From NCBI GenBank assembly GCA_041641375.1, contig JBEPYM010000003.1, positions 21,294-85,293 on the forward strand: a stretch of DNA of 64,000 nt. The letters run 5' to 3'. Below are positions 1 to 9,403 of the stretch, in pieces. Position numbers and translations under genes: made by a program. The stretch comes from Paenibacillus_AK sp041641375. Its GTDB lineage: Bacteria; Bacillota; Bacilli; Paenibacillales; YIM-B00363. The notes under the pieces were generated by a model. It did not search any database. It was given only the letters and a program-made list of their open reading frames with translations, and had not been told where the DNA came from. Position 1 is the first letter of the stretch; each line of letters begins with the position of its first letter.

Positions 1-24
1 GTCAATACACAAGTGGGGTTATTT

Positions 25-459
25 ATGTCAATTTTTAGCGAACGCATTAAATGGCTTAGAGAAAGAAAATCTTTAACGCAAAAAGAGATGGCTGAAAAGC
101 TAGACATCTCCCGTTCAAACTATAGCAAGTATGAATACGGTCAAAGGGAACCAACCATTGAAACACTAGCAAAGTTACCCGGTATATTAGGAGAGTCTGT
201 AGACTTCATAATTGGCGTTACTGATTTCACCAACAATGCCGGAAAGATTTATGGCAGCTTCGAAGAAGCGTCTTCCGTAGCTAGCGTTGTTAAAACAGAA
301 AAAGAGCGTACGCTTTGGATAGAACGAATGGAGATGTCTCGGGATCTGCTTCTCAATCTGCTGAACGAGACACCATTCGTTAAAGAATCAACCCTCAGTC
401 ATATAAGGGAAAGCGATGGTTGGTTATTTGAAAAAGGAAAATCAAAAGACCCCTCATGA
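25..459 (+). CDS. XRE-family HTH transcriptional regulator
   Basis: A 144-residue protein with an N-terminal helix-turn-helix of the Cro/C1 type (RIKWLRERKSLTQKEMAEKL then RSNYSKYE) followed by a charged C-terminal region that may mediate dimerisation or ligand sensing. The ATG at 25 is chosen over the in-frame GTG at 13 because GTGGGG just upstream can serve as the ribosome site. It reads rightward, opposite to the late operon, and ends in a terminator at 447-475. It may be a third prophage regulator; its target is unknown. Confidence 0.8.
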   Translation: MSIFSERIKWLRERKSLTQKEMAEKLDISRSNYSKYEYGQREPTIETLAKLPGILGESVDFIIGVTDFTNNAGKIYGSFEEASSVASVVKTEKERTLWIERMEMSRDLLLNLLNETPFVKESTLSHIRESDGWLFEKGKSKDPS

Positions 460-475
460 CGAAGGGTCTCTTTTT
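447..475 (+). terminator. Rho-independent terminator after the HTH regulator
   Basis: Arms AGACCC (447-452) and GGGTCT (464-469) are followed by five T residues. The stem overlaps the last codons of the regulator gene. Confidence 0.7.
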
Positions 476-507
476 GTGGTAATATGTGACAAAAAGGACG
501 TGATTTG

Positions 508-864
508 GTGAACGATGACGAAAAGTTGGATCTGATACTAAATAAGTTATCTGCTATGGAATCCAGAATTGAAAAAGTAGAGAACAAATCCATTAACGTA
601 AACATCGCTTCTGATCCCATTAGAGAAGAAAAGAGAGATGATTCGCGATATTATTGGACTGTCGGAGTGCTTGGTGTTATTGGATTTATTGTTTTGTATA
701 ACATCATTCTTTTTGTGGTAGAAGTTTACATGGGGATCATTGAACAAAACAAGGCAATGACCACCTCATTCATCATCTCTGCATTTGTTACACTCATATT
801 TTGTTATACATTAATCATGAACAGAAAAGAAAAAAGCGAAGAGCGGTTATCATCTGAAAAATGA
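508..864 (+). CDS. Small membrane protein with coiled-coil N terminus
   Basis: A 118-residue protein. Residues 1-35 form a short amphipathic coil (LDLILNKLSAMESRIEKVEN), followed by two hydrophobic segments (about residues 49-75 and 85-105) and a basic tail. GTG at 508 is preceded by AAAGGACG at a good distance. The coil plus transmembrane layout is reminiscent of XhlA-type haemolysin-associated proteins, but those have one membrane segment, so a lysis role is only a guess. It reads rightward and meets the late operon tail to tail. Confidence 0.65.
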   Translation: MNDDEKLDLILNKLSAMESRIEKVENKSINVNIASDPIREEKRDDSRYYWTVGVLGVIGFIVLYNIILFVVEVYMGIIEQNKAMTTSFIISAFVTLIFCYTLIMNRKEKSEERLSSEK

Positions 865-879
865 TGATCCGCTCTTTTT
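839..879. terminator. Bidirectional terminator between convergent genes
   Basis: AGAGCGG-TTATCATC pairs with GATGAT-CCGCTCT around a short A-rich loop, with T-run on the + side and A-run (T on the - strand) on the other. It overlaps the last codons of both the membrane protein gene and the leftward late operon, so it probably ends both transcripts. Confidence 0.75.
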
Positions 880-3800
880 AATCTCATTAACCGTTCTCGG
901 CTTTTGTCCCTCTTGCTGTTCGATGTATTTCATTAAGTCCTGCAATGAGCGAAGCTTTTCAAGTTGTTGATAGTATTCTGACTTCTCCGCATCGAATTCT
1001 TTAACCATGTTCCTAATGCCCATCGTCGGTGCTCTAAACTTCGTATCCTGATCCTCTTTGTCAGAACCTTGTAAATACCCAGCTAACGCCCTTCCTGTCG
1101 GCCCTGCTAAAGACTCCAGCAAATACGCATTCGTTGCGTCGATGCCATACTTCTCTTCGCCCTCGAATTTCTTAATAGGCTTATCGAAATAGAAGTTCCG
1201 GTTCAGCGCAATCTCTGCCGGGAGTTTCGCTATAGGGGTTGTAGCATCCAACAGAAGCTTGCTTGGATTAGATAGCTTGGTAAGGTCACTCAACGGCAAC
1301 CCAAGCCCTAGATAGTTACCTTTCCCTCCGCTACCAGATACAGGGATGGCAAACTGTTGCTTCATCCACTCCGGCACATTCTCTTCATCAAGGCCAACAG
1401 CATCCTGCGCGTTCAACCTTAGTTTGTTTATGGCAATATATTTCCTGGGATCGCTAGTGAATTGCTTTAATTGGTAAGGTATATTGTTTCTCATCCAACG
1501 GTAAAACGGTACTATGCGAGTAGCAACTTCGCTTTCGAATGCAGTTGTATTGGTATAATCGAACTGCGTTTCTTTCACCTTAGCCGCTGCTTGTTCTGCT
1601 GTCATACCCTTATCCCTAGCCCACTTGTAAATAGAAAAGCGGTTCGTTTGGTCAATGAAGTTTCCGAAATCTCGGGACGTTTCAAAGGCGTTTAAAGGGT
1701 TCTTCAAAGTCTTTGCCTCTGCCTTAATGCGTCCCTTCAGCGTTCCGTCAAACTGACTACGCTTTTCAATGGTTTTCCTTATCGCATCCTCCGGTTCTTG
1801 GCCCCTCCTAGCAAACTCGATAGCCGATAGGTTAGATGATCCTAAGCCCTGCTCACGATATTCCCGGTACAGTGGAGATTCTTTTTGTTTGATTATGGCA
1901 TTGTATACTTCGATGTCCGCTTGCTTTGTGTACTTAGCTATATCAGGAAGACTCATTCCGCCAACCCAGTTGTTGAATTTGGCTCCTATATCGTTTCTAA
2001 GGTGATAAGGGATAGAGAATAGGGCAAGCCTCTTCCAACCGCTCTGTACGGTGTCTATGGCTCTTAGGAAGGAGTTAACACCTTCGTCAGTTGTCATCTT
2101 CTGGTAACGGTCTAGGGCTTGTTTGACGGACTTAGTTACAAGGTATTGGCCGCCTATCTCCTCTACAGCATTGGAAGCTCCGGCGATATCGTCAGCGTCC
2201 TTCATGAACTTGTAGTTATTAGTATCAATGACAACGGCGTTTGTCGGAACATCCATGCCTTTTTCGTACTTCTTTGCAAAATCGCCATTGGTTAAAACTT
2301 GTTTGCGGAAGGTGACGGCGTTTACGTATTCAATTAACTTTTTCTGACCGATTGCAGTGGCATAGAAAGCGTTTGGCTCAAACATCGTTCTACCAATGCG
2401 CTCGTTAACGTCTTCTGCCGATCCCATCAGTTCACGTTGCTTTGTGACGCTCTTGCTAGGCTGTCCTAGCCCTGAATTCCCACGATCCACCGTAGTCATT
2501 TTACTGCGTCTTAGGCGCTCTTCTGCGGCGAGTACATGGGTCATGTAACCCTCTAATTCACCGATAGGAATACCATTTTGAAGCGCCATGTCTCTAATTT
2601 CGTCATTGCTCTTTACTAATGTTTGAGCTGCCTGCTTTACTCCCGATTCATTGGATAGTGCTCTTTCCGGTCTAGCTATCTCGCGTTGGACGCTGACGGG
2701 GTTCTGCATGGACGTGCGAAGCGCTTCATTGTCCTGTGATAGTTTACCTATCCCTGTTACTTGCTCCGCTCCTGTGGAGCTTCTAGCCACCCTCAGACCG
2801 TCAAGCGCTGTCTTAAGTTCGTCCCGTTGCTTCAGCATCACATTAAAAGCAGGGCTAACACCGACTTTAGACATTGCTATTTCTTGCGACAGAGCCGCCG
2901 GATTAACAGGACCTTTCTTTCTTTTGCCCAACTGGCGTAATGCGGAATTCTCTTTCGAGAAGTACATGCGTCGAATTTTGTTATCCAGTTTTCCAAGGTC
3001 GTCCGCTGCCTTGGTGATCTCCTTATCAATCGCCTTACGCGATTCCCTAACCATCGTTCCTAATTCCTTAACCCGTTGCTTATTGCCGATGATCTCATTC
3101 TTTATTTCTCGCCTGCTCGTTGTCCTGCGGACACCATCGGGAAGCTCGAACATTTTAACATCTTCAAATTGACGTAAAGGCGCCTCCATAATGCGACCAA
3201 CGTCGGTACCTTTTTCGACGCCTCCCGCTAACTTGGCGGCATCGGAAATCTTTTTAACGCTTTCCTCAGTTTGGAAACGAATCTTGTTCTCCGTCTGAGT
3301 CTTGAGGTTTTTAATAGTCGGGTTAATAGTTCCTTGGAGTGTTTCGTCAAGTTTGTAGTCAGGCACAAACATGCGTCCTAGACCGTCCTTAGTACCCGCT
3401 AGAGCAGGTTTAACGATGTCCTCTGTAATCTTGGGGGCAATCTTAGTTGAAGCCTTCATAACGCCACTACCGACCGCCTTCGTTCCCTTCCCTACCATCT
3501 GACCAACCTTAGCAAACTGCGCTCCAGGAACGTATGTGAGAGGGTCTAGACCAACGTCTACACCCAATCCCACCAACACTTTACCCAAAGGATCTTTTAT
3601 TCCTGCGGTTTCGGCTAATTGCGAACCTGTCACTCTTTCTTGTCCACTAAAACCTTTCCACGCTGCCTGTAGTGGATCTCCACCTTTTAGGCCCGCGTTT
3701 GCGACACTTGTTATGCTTCTGAGCGGTCTTGAGATAATGTCTAAGGTATCAAAGAATCCGTTCTGACCTTGTGGGAGATTCGTTGCTTTCTCGAACCAAT

Positions 3801-3969
3801 TCCGCTTGTCTGCATCTTGCAAGTCATATCCGGCATCTTGTATCCGTGTTAAAGCATTATCGATTTGATTATTTACACCTGAAGTATTGAACCCCCCATC
3901 ATCGGAAGACGGGGATGTAAAAAACGAACTACCACTTTTTTTATTGCTGTTACTTGTGAAAAATGGCAA
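850..3969 (-). CDS. Large internal virion (ejection-type) protein
   Basis: A 1039-residue protein, last gene of the late operon. It begins with a Ser/Thr/Asn-rich stretch, then a Gly/Ala/Val-rich segment (VLVGLGVDVGLDPLTYVPG), long charged helical regions around residues 200-480, and a C-terminal block (about 640-960) containing SGWKRLALFSIPYHLRNDIG and RIVPFYRWMRNNIPYQLKQF. That block resembles sequences common in big phage structural or polyvalent proteins. Position after tailspike and next to another internal protein suggests delivery with DNA into the cell. The start is TTG with GGGAGG eight bases upstream. No peptidoglycan-hydrolase motif was recognised. Confidence 0.7.
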   Translation of the reverse strand: MPFFTSNSNKKSGSSFFTSPSSDDGGFNTSGVNNQIDNALTRIQDAGYDLQDADKRNWFEKATNLPQGQNGFFDTLDIISRPLRSITSVANAGLKGGDPLQAAWKGFSGQERVTGSQLAETAGIKDPLGKVLVGLGVDVGLDPLTYVPGAQFAKVGQMVGKGTKAVGSGVMKASTKIAPKITEDIVKPALAGTKDGLGRMFVPDYKLDETLQGTINPTIKNLKTQTENKIRFQTEESVKKISDAAKLAGGVEKGTDVGRIMEAPLRQFEDVKMFELPDGVRRTTSRREIKNEIIGNKQRVKELGTMVRESRKAIDKEITKAADDLGKLDNKIRRMYFSKENSALRQLGKRKKGPVNPAALSQEIAMSKVGVSPAFNVMLKQRDELKTALDGLRVARSSTGAEQVTGIGKLSQDNEALRTSMQNPVSVQREIARPERALSNESGVKQAAQTLVKSNDEIRDMALQNGIPIGELEGYMTHVLAAEERLRRSKMTTVDRGNSGLGQPSKSVTKQRELMGSAEDVNERIGRTMFEPNAFYATAIGQKKLIEYVNAVTFRKQVLTNGDFAKKYEKGMDVPTNAVVIDTNNYKFMKDADDIAGASNAVEEIGGQYLVTKSVKQALDRYQKMTTDEGVNSFLRAIDTVQSGWKRLALFSIPYHLRNDIGAKFNNWVGGMSLPDIAKYTKQADIEVYNAIIKQKESPLYREYREQGLGSSNLSAIEFARRGQEPEDAIRKTIEKRSQFDGTLKGRIKAEAKTLKNPLNAFETSRDFGNFIDQTNRFSIYKWARDKGMTAEQAAAKVKETQFDYTNTTAFESEVATRIVPFYRWMRNNIPYQLKQFTSDPRKYIAINKLRLNAQDAVGLDEENVPEWMKQQFAIPVSGSGGKGNYLGLGLPLSDLTKLSNPSKLLLDATTPIAKLPAEIALNRNFYFDKPIKKFEGEEKYGIDATNAYLLESLAGPTGRALAGYLQGSDKEDQDTKFRAPTMGIRNMVKEFDAEKSEYYQQLEKLRSLQDLMKYIEQQEGQKPRTVNEIKKSGSSFFR

Positions 3970-3989
3970 TATCCTCGCCTCCCGATTGA

Positions 3990-5666
3990 TTATTTAAACA
4001 TCCCGCTAAAATTGAATGGATTCCATGACGGCGTGTACTTCGAACCAAATACAGATGTGCCTTGCTTCTCTTTAGGTGTTGAAGGATCTAGCTCAGGGTG
4101 AAGCATATACAGAGATTTTTTAAGTTTATCGCCATTGCTTTTATCCTCTAACCCCAACTTAACTTTATCATCAATTATCTTGATCAAATCTGCGGGGTTA
4201 GTGCCATTGGAAATCTGTCCATACATAGCGTTAAGGTCTTCTTTGATTCCGGAATCGTTCATGCCGCTAACATCAATCCCATAACCACTCATGTAGGAAG
4301 GCATCTGGCCTGTGGATTTATATGCCTCCATTCCTTGATTAAACTTGTTTTGATCCAAGCTCTTTGCATCCTGTTCCATTTGGTAATCAAACTGCTTATC
4401 TCGGAACGCTTGATTAGCAATAAACTCTTGCTGATTTTGATTGAGATTAGCCCACTGAAGACCACGGGAAGCGGCGGCTTCTTTAACGCTCTGATTAAAT
4501 GATTTGTCTTTGAATGTTCTTTCCCAAGCATCAGATGCTTTTTGGTAGTCGAACTGCCCTTGAGCGAAGGCGTTAGACCACTGCTGTTGCGCTTGCTGTG
4601 CATCATAATCCCGTTGATCCACCTGCTTACCGTATTCAAACTGTTTAGCTTGCATCGTCTGACCCCCACCCGCACTAGATGGGAGCTGACCACTCAGCCC
4701 CGATAATCCTAGTTGATAGTTTTGATCTGCTGTTTTAGCAGCCAGCGTCTGCCCCATTCCATCTGGCAAAACACCGCTGATCTGTGACAAGTTCAGTCCG
4801 TAGTCGCGCTCCATGCGTTTAAGTTGTTGGAACAAGGCTTGTTGCTGTTCCGGTGCCAACCTGTCAAAGTCTAGCAACTGCTGTTGTACGCTCGTTAATT
4901 CGTTGTTAAACTGTCGTTCTGTGGCTCCGTCTTCTATGGTGCGTTGTCTGCCGATTAACCCCTGTTCATAACCGGTACGTCCTGAAAATGGATTTACCTT
5001 CTGCGACTTTTCGAAGTCCTCTAGTGTGCGGTTATCTTGCGTACCTTGCTTTGAATAGTCGTATCCCGCTTTCAGGCTTGAGATAAATTTATCTACACCT
5101 TGCTGTAGCCCTGCGCGTTGTTTATCGATGTTCGCTTGTGATTCGCGTTGGAGGTCGGGAACTGTTGCCACGCTCATGATAGATTGCGGAGGCGTATACC
5201 CACCGCTTGGGAGGGCTTGCGCTTTTACTTCTTGTTGCATTGGTAATGCAGATACACCCTTCACACTGTCGTAGGATGCCCCTTGTACGCCGCTGCGTAT
5301 TTGCTGTCCTAGTGCCGCTGCCGCTGACATTCCCGCTGTATCACCTGACGTCTTCGCTGTAGCCCATTGTTGACCTGCGTCTGCTAAGGCGGTATGTTGC
5401 TGATTGTTAGCGTCAAAGTTGGCTATGTTGGAGCCGTATGCAGGGGGTGTATACCCTGTTGATTGTCCTGCAGACATTCCTTGTGTAGAGCCTGTTTTAT
5501 TCGGTGTTGAGATACTAGGCACGACTCCAAGAGCTGCACCCACGCCTGTTTTCGCGGCTTGTGCAGACATTCCAGCACCAACACCTGAGTTATTAGCGCC
5601 TGTAACCGACCTGACTCTCGCTAGCTTATCTGCCTGAGATAATGATTTATAGTCAGCGAATGCCAT
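3990..5666 (-). CDS. Gln/Ala/Gly-rich internal virion protein
   Basis: A 558-residue low-complexity protein. The N-terminal ~180 residues are rich in Gly, Ala, Ser and Thr; the middle (about 180-420) is very Gln-rich with repeated aromatic and Gln motifs such as FDYQKASDAWERTF and FDYQMEQDAKSLDQN, likely long helices. This composition is typical of internal or ejection proteins of short-tailed phages. It lies directly upstream of the 1039-aa virion protein and downstream of the secreted protease. Ribosome site AAAGGGAG precedes ATG. Function is inferred from composition and position. Confidence 0.6.
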   Translation of the reverse strand: MAFADYKSLSQADKLARVRSVTGANNSGVGAGMSAQAAKTGVGAALGVVPSISTPNKTGSTQGMSAGQSTGYTPPAYGSNIANFDANNQQHTALADAGQQWATAKTSGDTAGMSAAAALGQQIRSGVQGASYDSVKGVSALPMQQEVKAQALPSGGYTPPQSIMSVATVPDLQRESQANIDKQRAGLQQGVDKFISSLKAGYDYSKQGTQDNRTLEDFEKSQKVNPFSGRTGYEQGLIGRQRTIEDGATERQFNNELTSVQQQLLDFDRLAPEQQQALFQQLKRMERDYGLNLSQISGVLPDGMGQTLAAKTADQNYQLGLSGLSGQLPSSAGGGQTMQAKQFEYGKQVDQRDYDAQQAQQQWSNAFAQGQFDYQKASDAWERTFKDKSFNQSVKEAAASRGLQWANLNQNQQEFIANQAFRDKQFDYQMEQDAKSLDQNKFNQGMEAYKSTGQMPSYMSGYGIDVSGMNDSGIKEDLNAMYGQISNGTNPADLIKIIDDKVKLGLEDKSNGDKLKKSLYMLHPELDPSTPKEKQGTSVFGSKYTPSWNPFNFSGMFK

Positions 5667-5685
5667 GTTATCAACTCCCTTTAAT

Positions 5686-6303
5686 TTAAATGCCTGACCT
5701 CTTCATAAATGCTTTAATGTCATCCAATTGAATGCCGTAGATAAAGTAAGGTGCTTCGATTCGCTTTGCCTTGACCACTCCGATTACTTTACCTTCCGAA
5801 TCAATCATAGCCCCGCCTGAATTTCCGCTATTTGCATAGACGTTCGCCACAATGAAACGATCCATATCCTTTTGTTTGCTGATAATTCCACCAGTAACGG
5901 CAAAGTCCACAACGGCGCTGCCGATTACATAAATATCCTGCCCTACTCTAACGTCCTTTCCAAGGCTCAGAGGTTCGCCCTCACAGTCTACCTTGACCAA
6001 GGCAAGGTCTAATACTTGATCGTGATAGTCAAGTTTTCCAAGGCATTTCTGACCGTCTGAGCGTGTGATTGATATATCCTTCATGCCCGGCACGAGTACG
6101 ACGTGCGAGTTAGTGATAATGTGGTTTTTGGCAACAAAAAAACCCGAACCATTTGCGGTAAGGGTTACGTTAATTTTGACCGTTGCTTTAACGGCGTTTT
6201 GTATGGCAGAGATTCGTTTCTCTTCGTCGCTTGGTTCGTCTGCGCTTGTTTGGTATGGGATGATAAAGAGAAGGATTATGATAGAAATGATTAGTTTTTT
6301 CAT
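5686..6303 (-). CDS. Secreted trypsin-like serine protease (HtrA/S1C-like, no PDZ)
   Basis: A 205-residue protein with a signal peptide (KKLIISIIILLFIIP, likely cleaved after QTSA). The chymotrypsin-fold triad is visible: His in TNSHVV, Asp in VLDLALVKVD, and Ser in GNSGGAM. It is much shorter than HtrA proteins and lacks a PDZ domain and a membrane anchor. It lies inside the late structural operon, between an SGNH hydrolase and the internal virion proteins, so it could act outside the host membrane in virion maturation, release or host surface change. Its ATG overlaps the stop of the small gene before it (ATGA). Confidence 0.8.
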   Translation of the reverse strand: MKKLIISIIILLFIIPYQTSADEPSDEEKRISAIQNAVKATVKINVTLTANGSGFFVAKNHIITNSHVVLVPGMKDISITRSDGQKCLGKLDYHDQVLDLALVKVDCEGEPLSLGKDVRVGQDIYVIGSAVVDFAVTGGIISKQKDMDRFIVANVYANSGNSGGAMIDSEGKVIGVVKAKRIEAPYFIYGIQLDDIKAFMKRSGI

Positions 6304-6437
6304 TTCATGCGCTCCTTATGGAGTTTCATTTTTTGATGATGTATAGCAAAAGAATCGCTCTGCCAATCTCCTTCTCGTCGATGGAAGTAACGTATAACCT
6401 TGTGATATAGATATGCTAGGTAATGGCATGGTTTCAT
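6300..6437 (-). CDS. Small basic protein, 45 aa, unknown
   Basis: An open frame of 45 codons preceded by a strong GGAGGATAC site and overlapping the protease start by ATGA, so translational coupling is likely. The peptide is His, Lys and Arg rich (YHKVIRYFHRREGDW). No family recognised. Confidence 0.55.
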   Translation of the reverse strand: MKPCHYLAYLYHKVIRYFHRREGDWQSDSFAIHHQKMKLHKERMK

Positions 6438-6480
6438 GTATCCTCCTGCGTATAATTCTCTAGCTTGTGGCTTTTAAATC

Positions 6481-7200
6481 TCAAACATTCACGAATTCTT
6501 CTATTTGTTGTTTCCAAATCATATAACCTTCAGCATTTAAATGTATTCCATCAAAAGCGTGCTTTTTGTCCAAATGGTTTTTGTTGTCCACAAATACAGA
6601 ATATAAGTCTATATAATTTAGATCTCGTTCTTCTATTATTTTCTTTAACCCTTCATTAAACTCAATTATAATTGATGGCTTAACCCCATTTCTAATAATG
6701 TCATTATTAATAGGAAGTGTACTATGAACAAAAATTTCTGTCTTAGGTGAATTTTTCTGAAAAATATCTAGGATTGTTTTGTAATTATCAAGTATTTGCT
6801 CAATAGTTATGTGATTTGATAAATCATTAATTCCAACCATTATAAATAATTTTCTCGGCTCCAAAAAAGTTATGTTTCCTACCCTCTGCAAAACACCAAA
6901 GGAAGTATCTCCCCCGATCCCTCGGTTTAGAATGTGGGAATTGTTAAAGATTTCTTCCCACATACCATTTCCTACATGACTATCTCCCAAAAAAATTATT
7001 TTGTTTTTTTTACTTTCGTCCGAAAAAGCCTCAAACATTTTATTTCTTCTTTCATAATTAGAATCAACTATCTCATTTTTTCTAAAAAGTATCCTCAGTT
7101 TGCTTGCGCACCACCCCGGACCTTTTAATGATAAAACAGCCAAAATTCCTATTACTAGCATTAAGTTAATCAAAACGGATGCGTAAAATATATTTTCCAT
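6481..7200 (-). CDS. Membrane-anchored SGNH/GDSL hydrolase
   Basis: A 239-residue protein with an N-terminal transmembrane anchor (about residues 7-26) and the four SGNH blocks: GDSHVGNG (nucleophile Ser), GIGGD, GINDL (Asn) and DGIHLN (Asp and His). Such enzymes remove acyl or acetyl groups from cell-wall glycans, lipids or polysaccharides. The gene is visibly much more AT-rich than the phage genes on both sides and has its own leader with a long inverted repeat, so it looks like a later-acquired cargo gene (moron). A role in cell-wall or capsule modification during lysogeny or infection is inferred. Confidence 0.82.
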   Translation of the reverse strand: MENIFYASVLINLMLVIGILAVLSLKGPGWCASKLRILFRKNEIVDSNYERRNKMFEAFSDESKKNKIIFLGDSHVGNGMWEEIFNNSHILNRGIGGDTSFGVLQRVGNITFLEPRKLFIMVGINDLSNHITIEQILDNYKTILDIFQKNSPKTEIFVHSTLPINNDIIRNGVKPSIIIEFNEGLKKIIEERDLNYIDLYSVFVDNKNHLDKKHAFDGIHLNAEGYMIWKQQIEEFVNV

Positions 7201-7238
7201 ACTATATAATCACTCCTTATAAGTAGTGATTATATAGT
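7201..7238 (-). promoter_or_regulatory. Perfect 14-bp inverted repeat covering the leader of the SGNH hydrolase
   Basis: Arms ACTATATAATCACT (7201-7214) and AGTGATTATATAGT (7225-7238) flank a 10-base loop and touch the start codon at 7200. On the mRNA the AAGGAG ribosome site spans the loop and the 3' arm. It also contains a TATAAT. It may be a translation-controlling hairpin, an operator, or both. Confidence 0.55.
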
Positions 7239-7330
7239 ATTTTTCAGAAAATATCTCCGATTCTTTTCCGCGCATTACACTGTCTCTACCGTTGTTTTTA
7301 AACATGGATGAATGGTTAGTATTATAATAT

Positions 7331-9391
7331 TTATAACGCAGTTATTACCTTTGCTCCTGCATCACTTATAGTTTCTACATACTTAGTGCCGTTTGCAGAT
7401 TCCCATATGATTTGCCTTGTTTCCAGTATCCTAGAATTCAAGTAAACTTTCATCGCTTCATAATTTCGGTTGTCAGTTTCTGCTTGAATAGGATACTTTG
7501 ACATGTACACTTGTGTTGCATAAAACTCGAATGTTTTTCCTGCGGTTACACCATCGGTAAATGTTGAAGCTGTTTGAATAATCGTGAATCTGTATATTCT
7601 AGCGAAGTTAGCAGAGCCTAAAGTTGTCTGAATGGCATCCATATCAAACCTAAAAATGATGGAGGATTCTTTTCCTACTACATTTAGGAAATCGACATCC
7701 ATGGTCAATGTTGTGTCTCGGTACGTGTAAACCTGACTTACTGCCGACCCATCTAAGTATTCAACTACTAATTTATATTGCAGAACCTTTAATGTGGATG
7801 GGTATTTTATTTCTTGCCTTACACATAGATGTTTTGCTTTGATAGCGTATGTTGCTAGATTTCCATCCATAATTAAATTCGTTGACAACCCAGTAATTGC
7901 CGTAGAGGTAATCGTTCTACCTGTGTAGCTTACTGCATCTGATAAAGTTGTAGCTGCTGGATCAGCTAATAACCTCAACGTGTGATCATTGCCAGCCCAA
8001 TAAGTAAACGTGTCCTTTCGGGTAGCGTCCATATACTGTGTCGCATAAACGGGTGAAGAGGTTTGTTTGTTGTTTTTCCCCTTAGAGTAGTAACCTAACG
8101 TCAAGTAGGTGCTATCTGATCTACACCCGTCCTCAATGTCAATATGCTGGACGTTTGTAGTTAGACTAAATACCTCGCTTGCATCCTTGGTCATGTTGCG
8201 AACTACTAATTTATTCACATTATCCATTTCAAAGATATCCGTGGTGTGTTTTATGCCATCTAAGGTAATAGTTTGAACAAGTTCGCTTGCCCCTGTCGCC
8301 ACTTGCATGGTTTTAAGCAATTCTTCGAAATAAGTACCCCAAAATCCTACACCAATTCCAGTTCTAATCTTTACACCTATAGTAGAAGCCGTGCCCTCAA
8401 TTGTCCCTCCGAAGAAGTTGACTCGATCAAACATATACAGTTCCACGTTATAGGTGACATTCTGTTCAGCCACTAAGTCATAGCACGAAATAGCGTTTAC
8501 AGCATCATTAGAAGATAATGCATTACCTAGACGGAAACCAATATTATTATGCGAAGTTTCAATTTCGTTCGTGAAGTTACAAATCCATCCACTATTAAAC
8601 TCGATCCCGATATTAAAGTAACGAACCTTAATATTTCTAAATGCGGAATGCACGACTTCGTTTCGTGTGCCCGTGCTAACGAATTTTCCGATTTTTATTC
8701 CAAAACCTTTTTTAGTCGCATTCAAGTTATCCATTGAGAAATTTTCCAATATAACATTGTACGCCCCATAAACTTCGATTCCCGAAACGGCATCATCATT
8801 TATAGTAAATGTTAATCTGGATAAAACCTTACCTTCTCCATACATCCTAAAATCTGAAAAGTCTATTACAAGAGGACTTGTGATTTTGTATGTCCCTCTC
8901 GAGATATACAAAGCGTTATGGTTAATTTTACAGTAAGCAATAGCATCTAGAAAAGCTTGGGTGTCATCATGACTCACCACCGCTCCTGCAACCGTTGTGC
9001 TTGCCGCATCGGCTAATGTAATCACTAAACCAGATATATTCGATACGATAGTGACTAACGTTGCTCCTGCGGCACCTGCGCCTGCTACAGAGATACCTTG
9101 ACCTACTGCGAATGTGGAAGCACTTGCTACGGTAAGCAGCTTTAACCCACTTGTTATGCTTCCTGTGGTGGTCGTATCACCATCCCCTGATGCGTTATAG
9201 TCCTTTACGTTGATGATTCCAAGTCGTGATAGTGTTGATGCTGATACAAGCCCTGCGGCATAATCGTAATTTGTGTTAATGGTTGATACTAAGTCCGCAA
9301 CAGCCGCATCCATTGCAGCAGGATCAGCAGTCGTTCCCGGCGTAGTGTTCGCGTAAAGCGCATTAATATTTGTCGTAGGTACGTGCGCCAT
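7331..9391 (-). CDS. Tailspike with pectate-lyase-like beta-helix
   Basis: A 686-residue protein. Residues 1-60 likely form the virion-binding head; from about 60 comes LGIINVKDYNASGDGD, the usual entry to a Pectate_lyase_3 / right-handed beta-helix, with DDTQAFLDAIAYCK and ALYISRGTYKIT. The C-terminal 230 residues are beta-rich and could be a trimerisation or carbohydrate-binding part. Such spikes bind and often cut host surface polysaccharide. It follows the tail nozzle gene with a GGGGGATGAAGC ribosome site. The catalytic residues cannot be assigned. Confidence 0.8.
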   Translation of the reverse strand: MAHVPTTNINALYANTTPGTTADPAAMDAAVADLVSTINTNYDYAAGLVSASTLSRLGIINVKDYNASGDGDTTTTGSITSGLKLLTVASASTFAVGQGISVAGAGAAGATLVTIVSNISGLVITLADAASTTVAGAVVSHDDTQAFLDAIAYCKINHNALYISRGTYKITSPLVIDFSDFRMYGEGKVLSRLTFTINDDAVSGIEVYGAYNVILENFSMDNLNATKKGFGIKIGKFVSTGTRNEVVHSAFRNIKVRYFNIGIEFNSGWICNFTNEIETSHNNIGFRLGNALSSNDAVNAISCYDLVAEQNVTYNVELYMFDRVNFFGGTIEGTASTIGVKIRTGIGVGFWGTYFEELLKTMQVATGASELVQTITLDGIKHTTDIFEMDNVNKLVVRNMTKDASEVFSLTTNVQHIDIEDGCRSDSTYLTLGYYSKGKNNKQTSSPVYATQYMDATRKDTFTYWAGNDHTLRLLADPAATTLSDAVSYTGRTITSTAITGLSTNLIMDGNLATYAIKAKHLCVRQEIKYPSTLKVLQYKLVVEYLDGSAVSQVYTYRDTTLTMDVDFLNVVGKESSIIFRFDMDAIQTTLGSANFARIYRFTIIQTASTFTDGVTAGKTFEFYATQVYMSKYPIQAETDNRNYEAMKVYLNSRILETRQIIWESANGTKYVETISDAGAKVITAL

Positions 9392-9403
9392 GCTTCATCC
9401 CCC

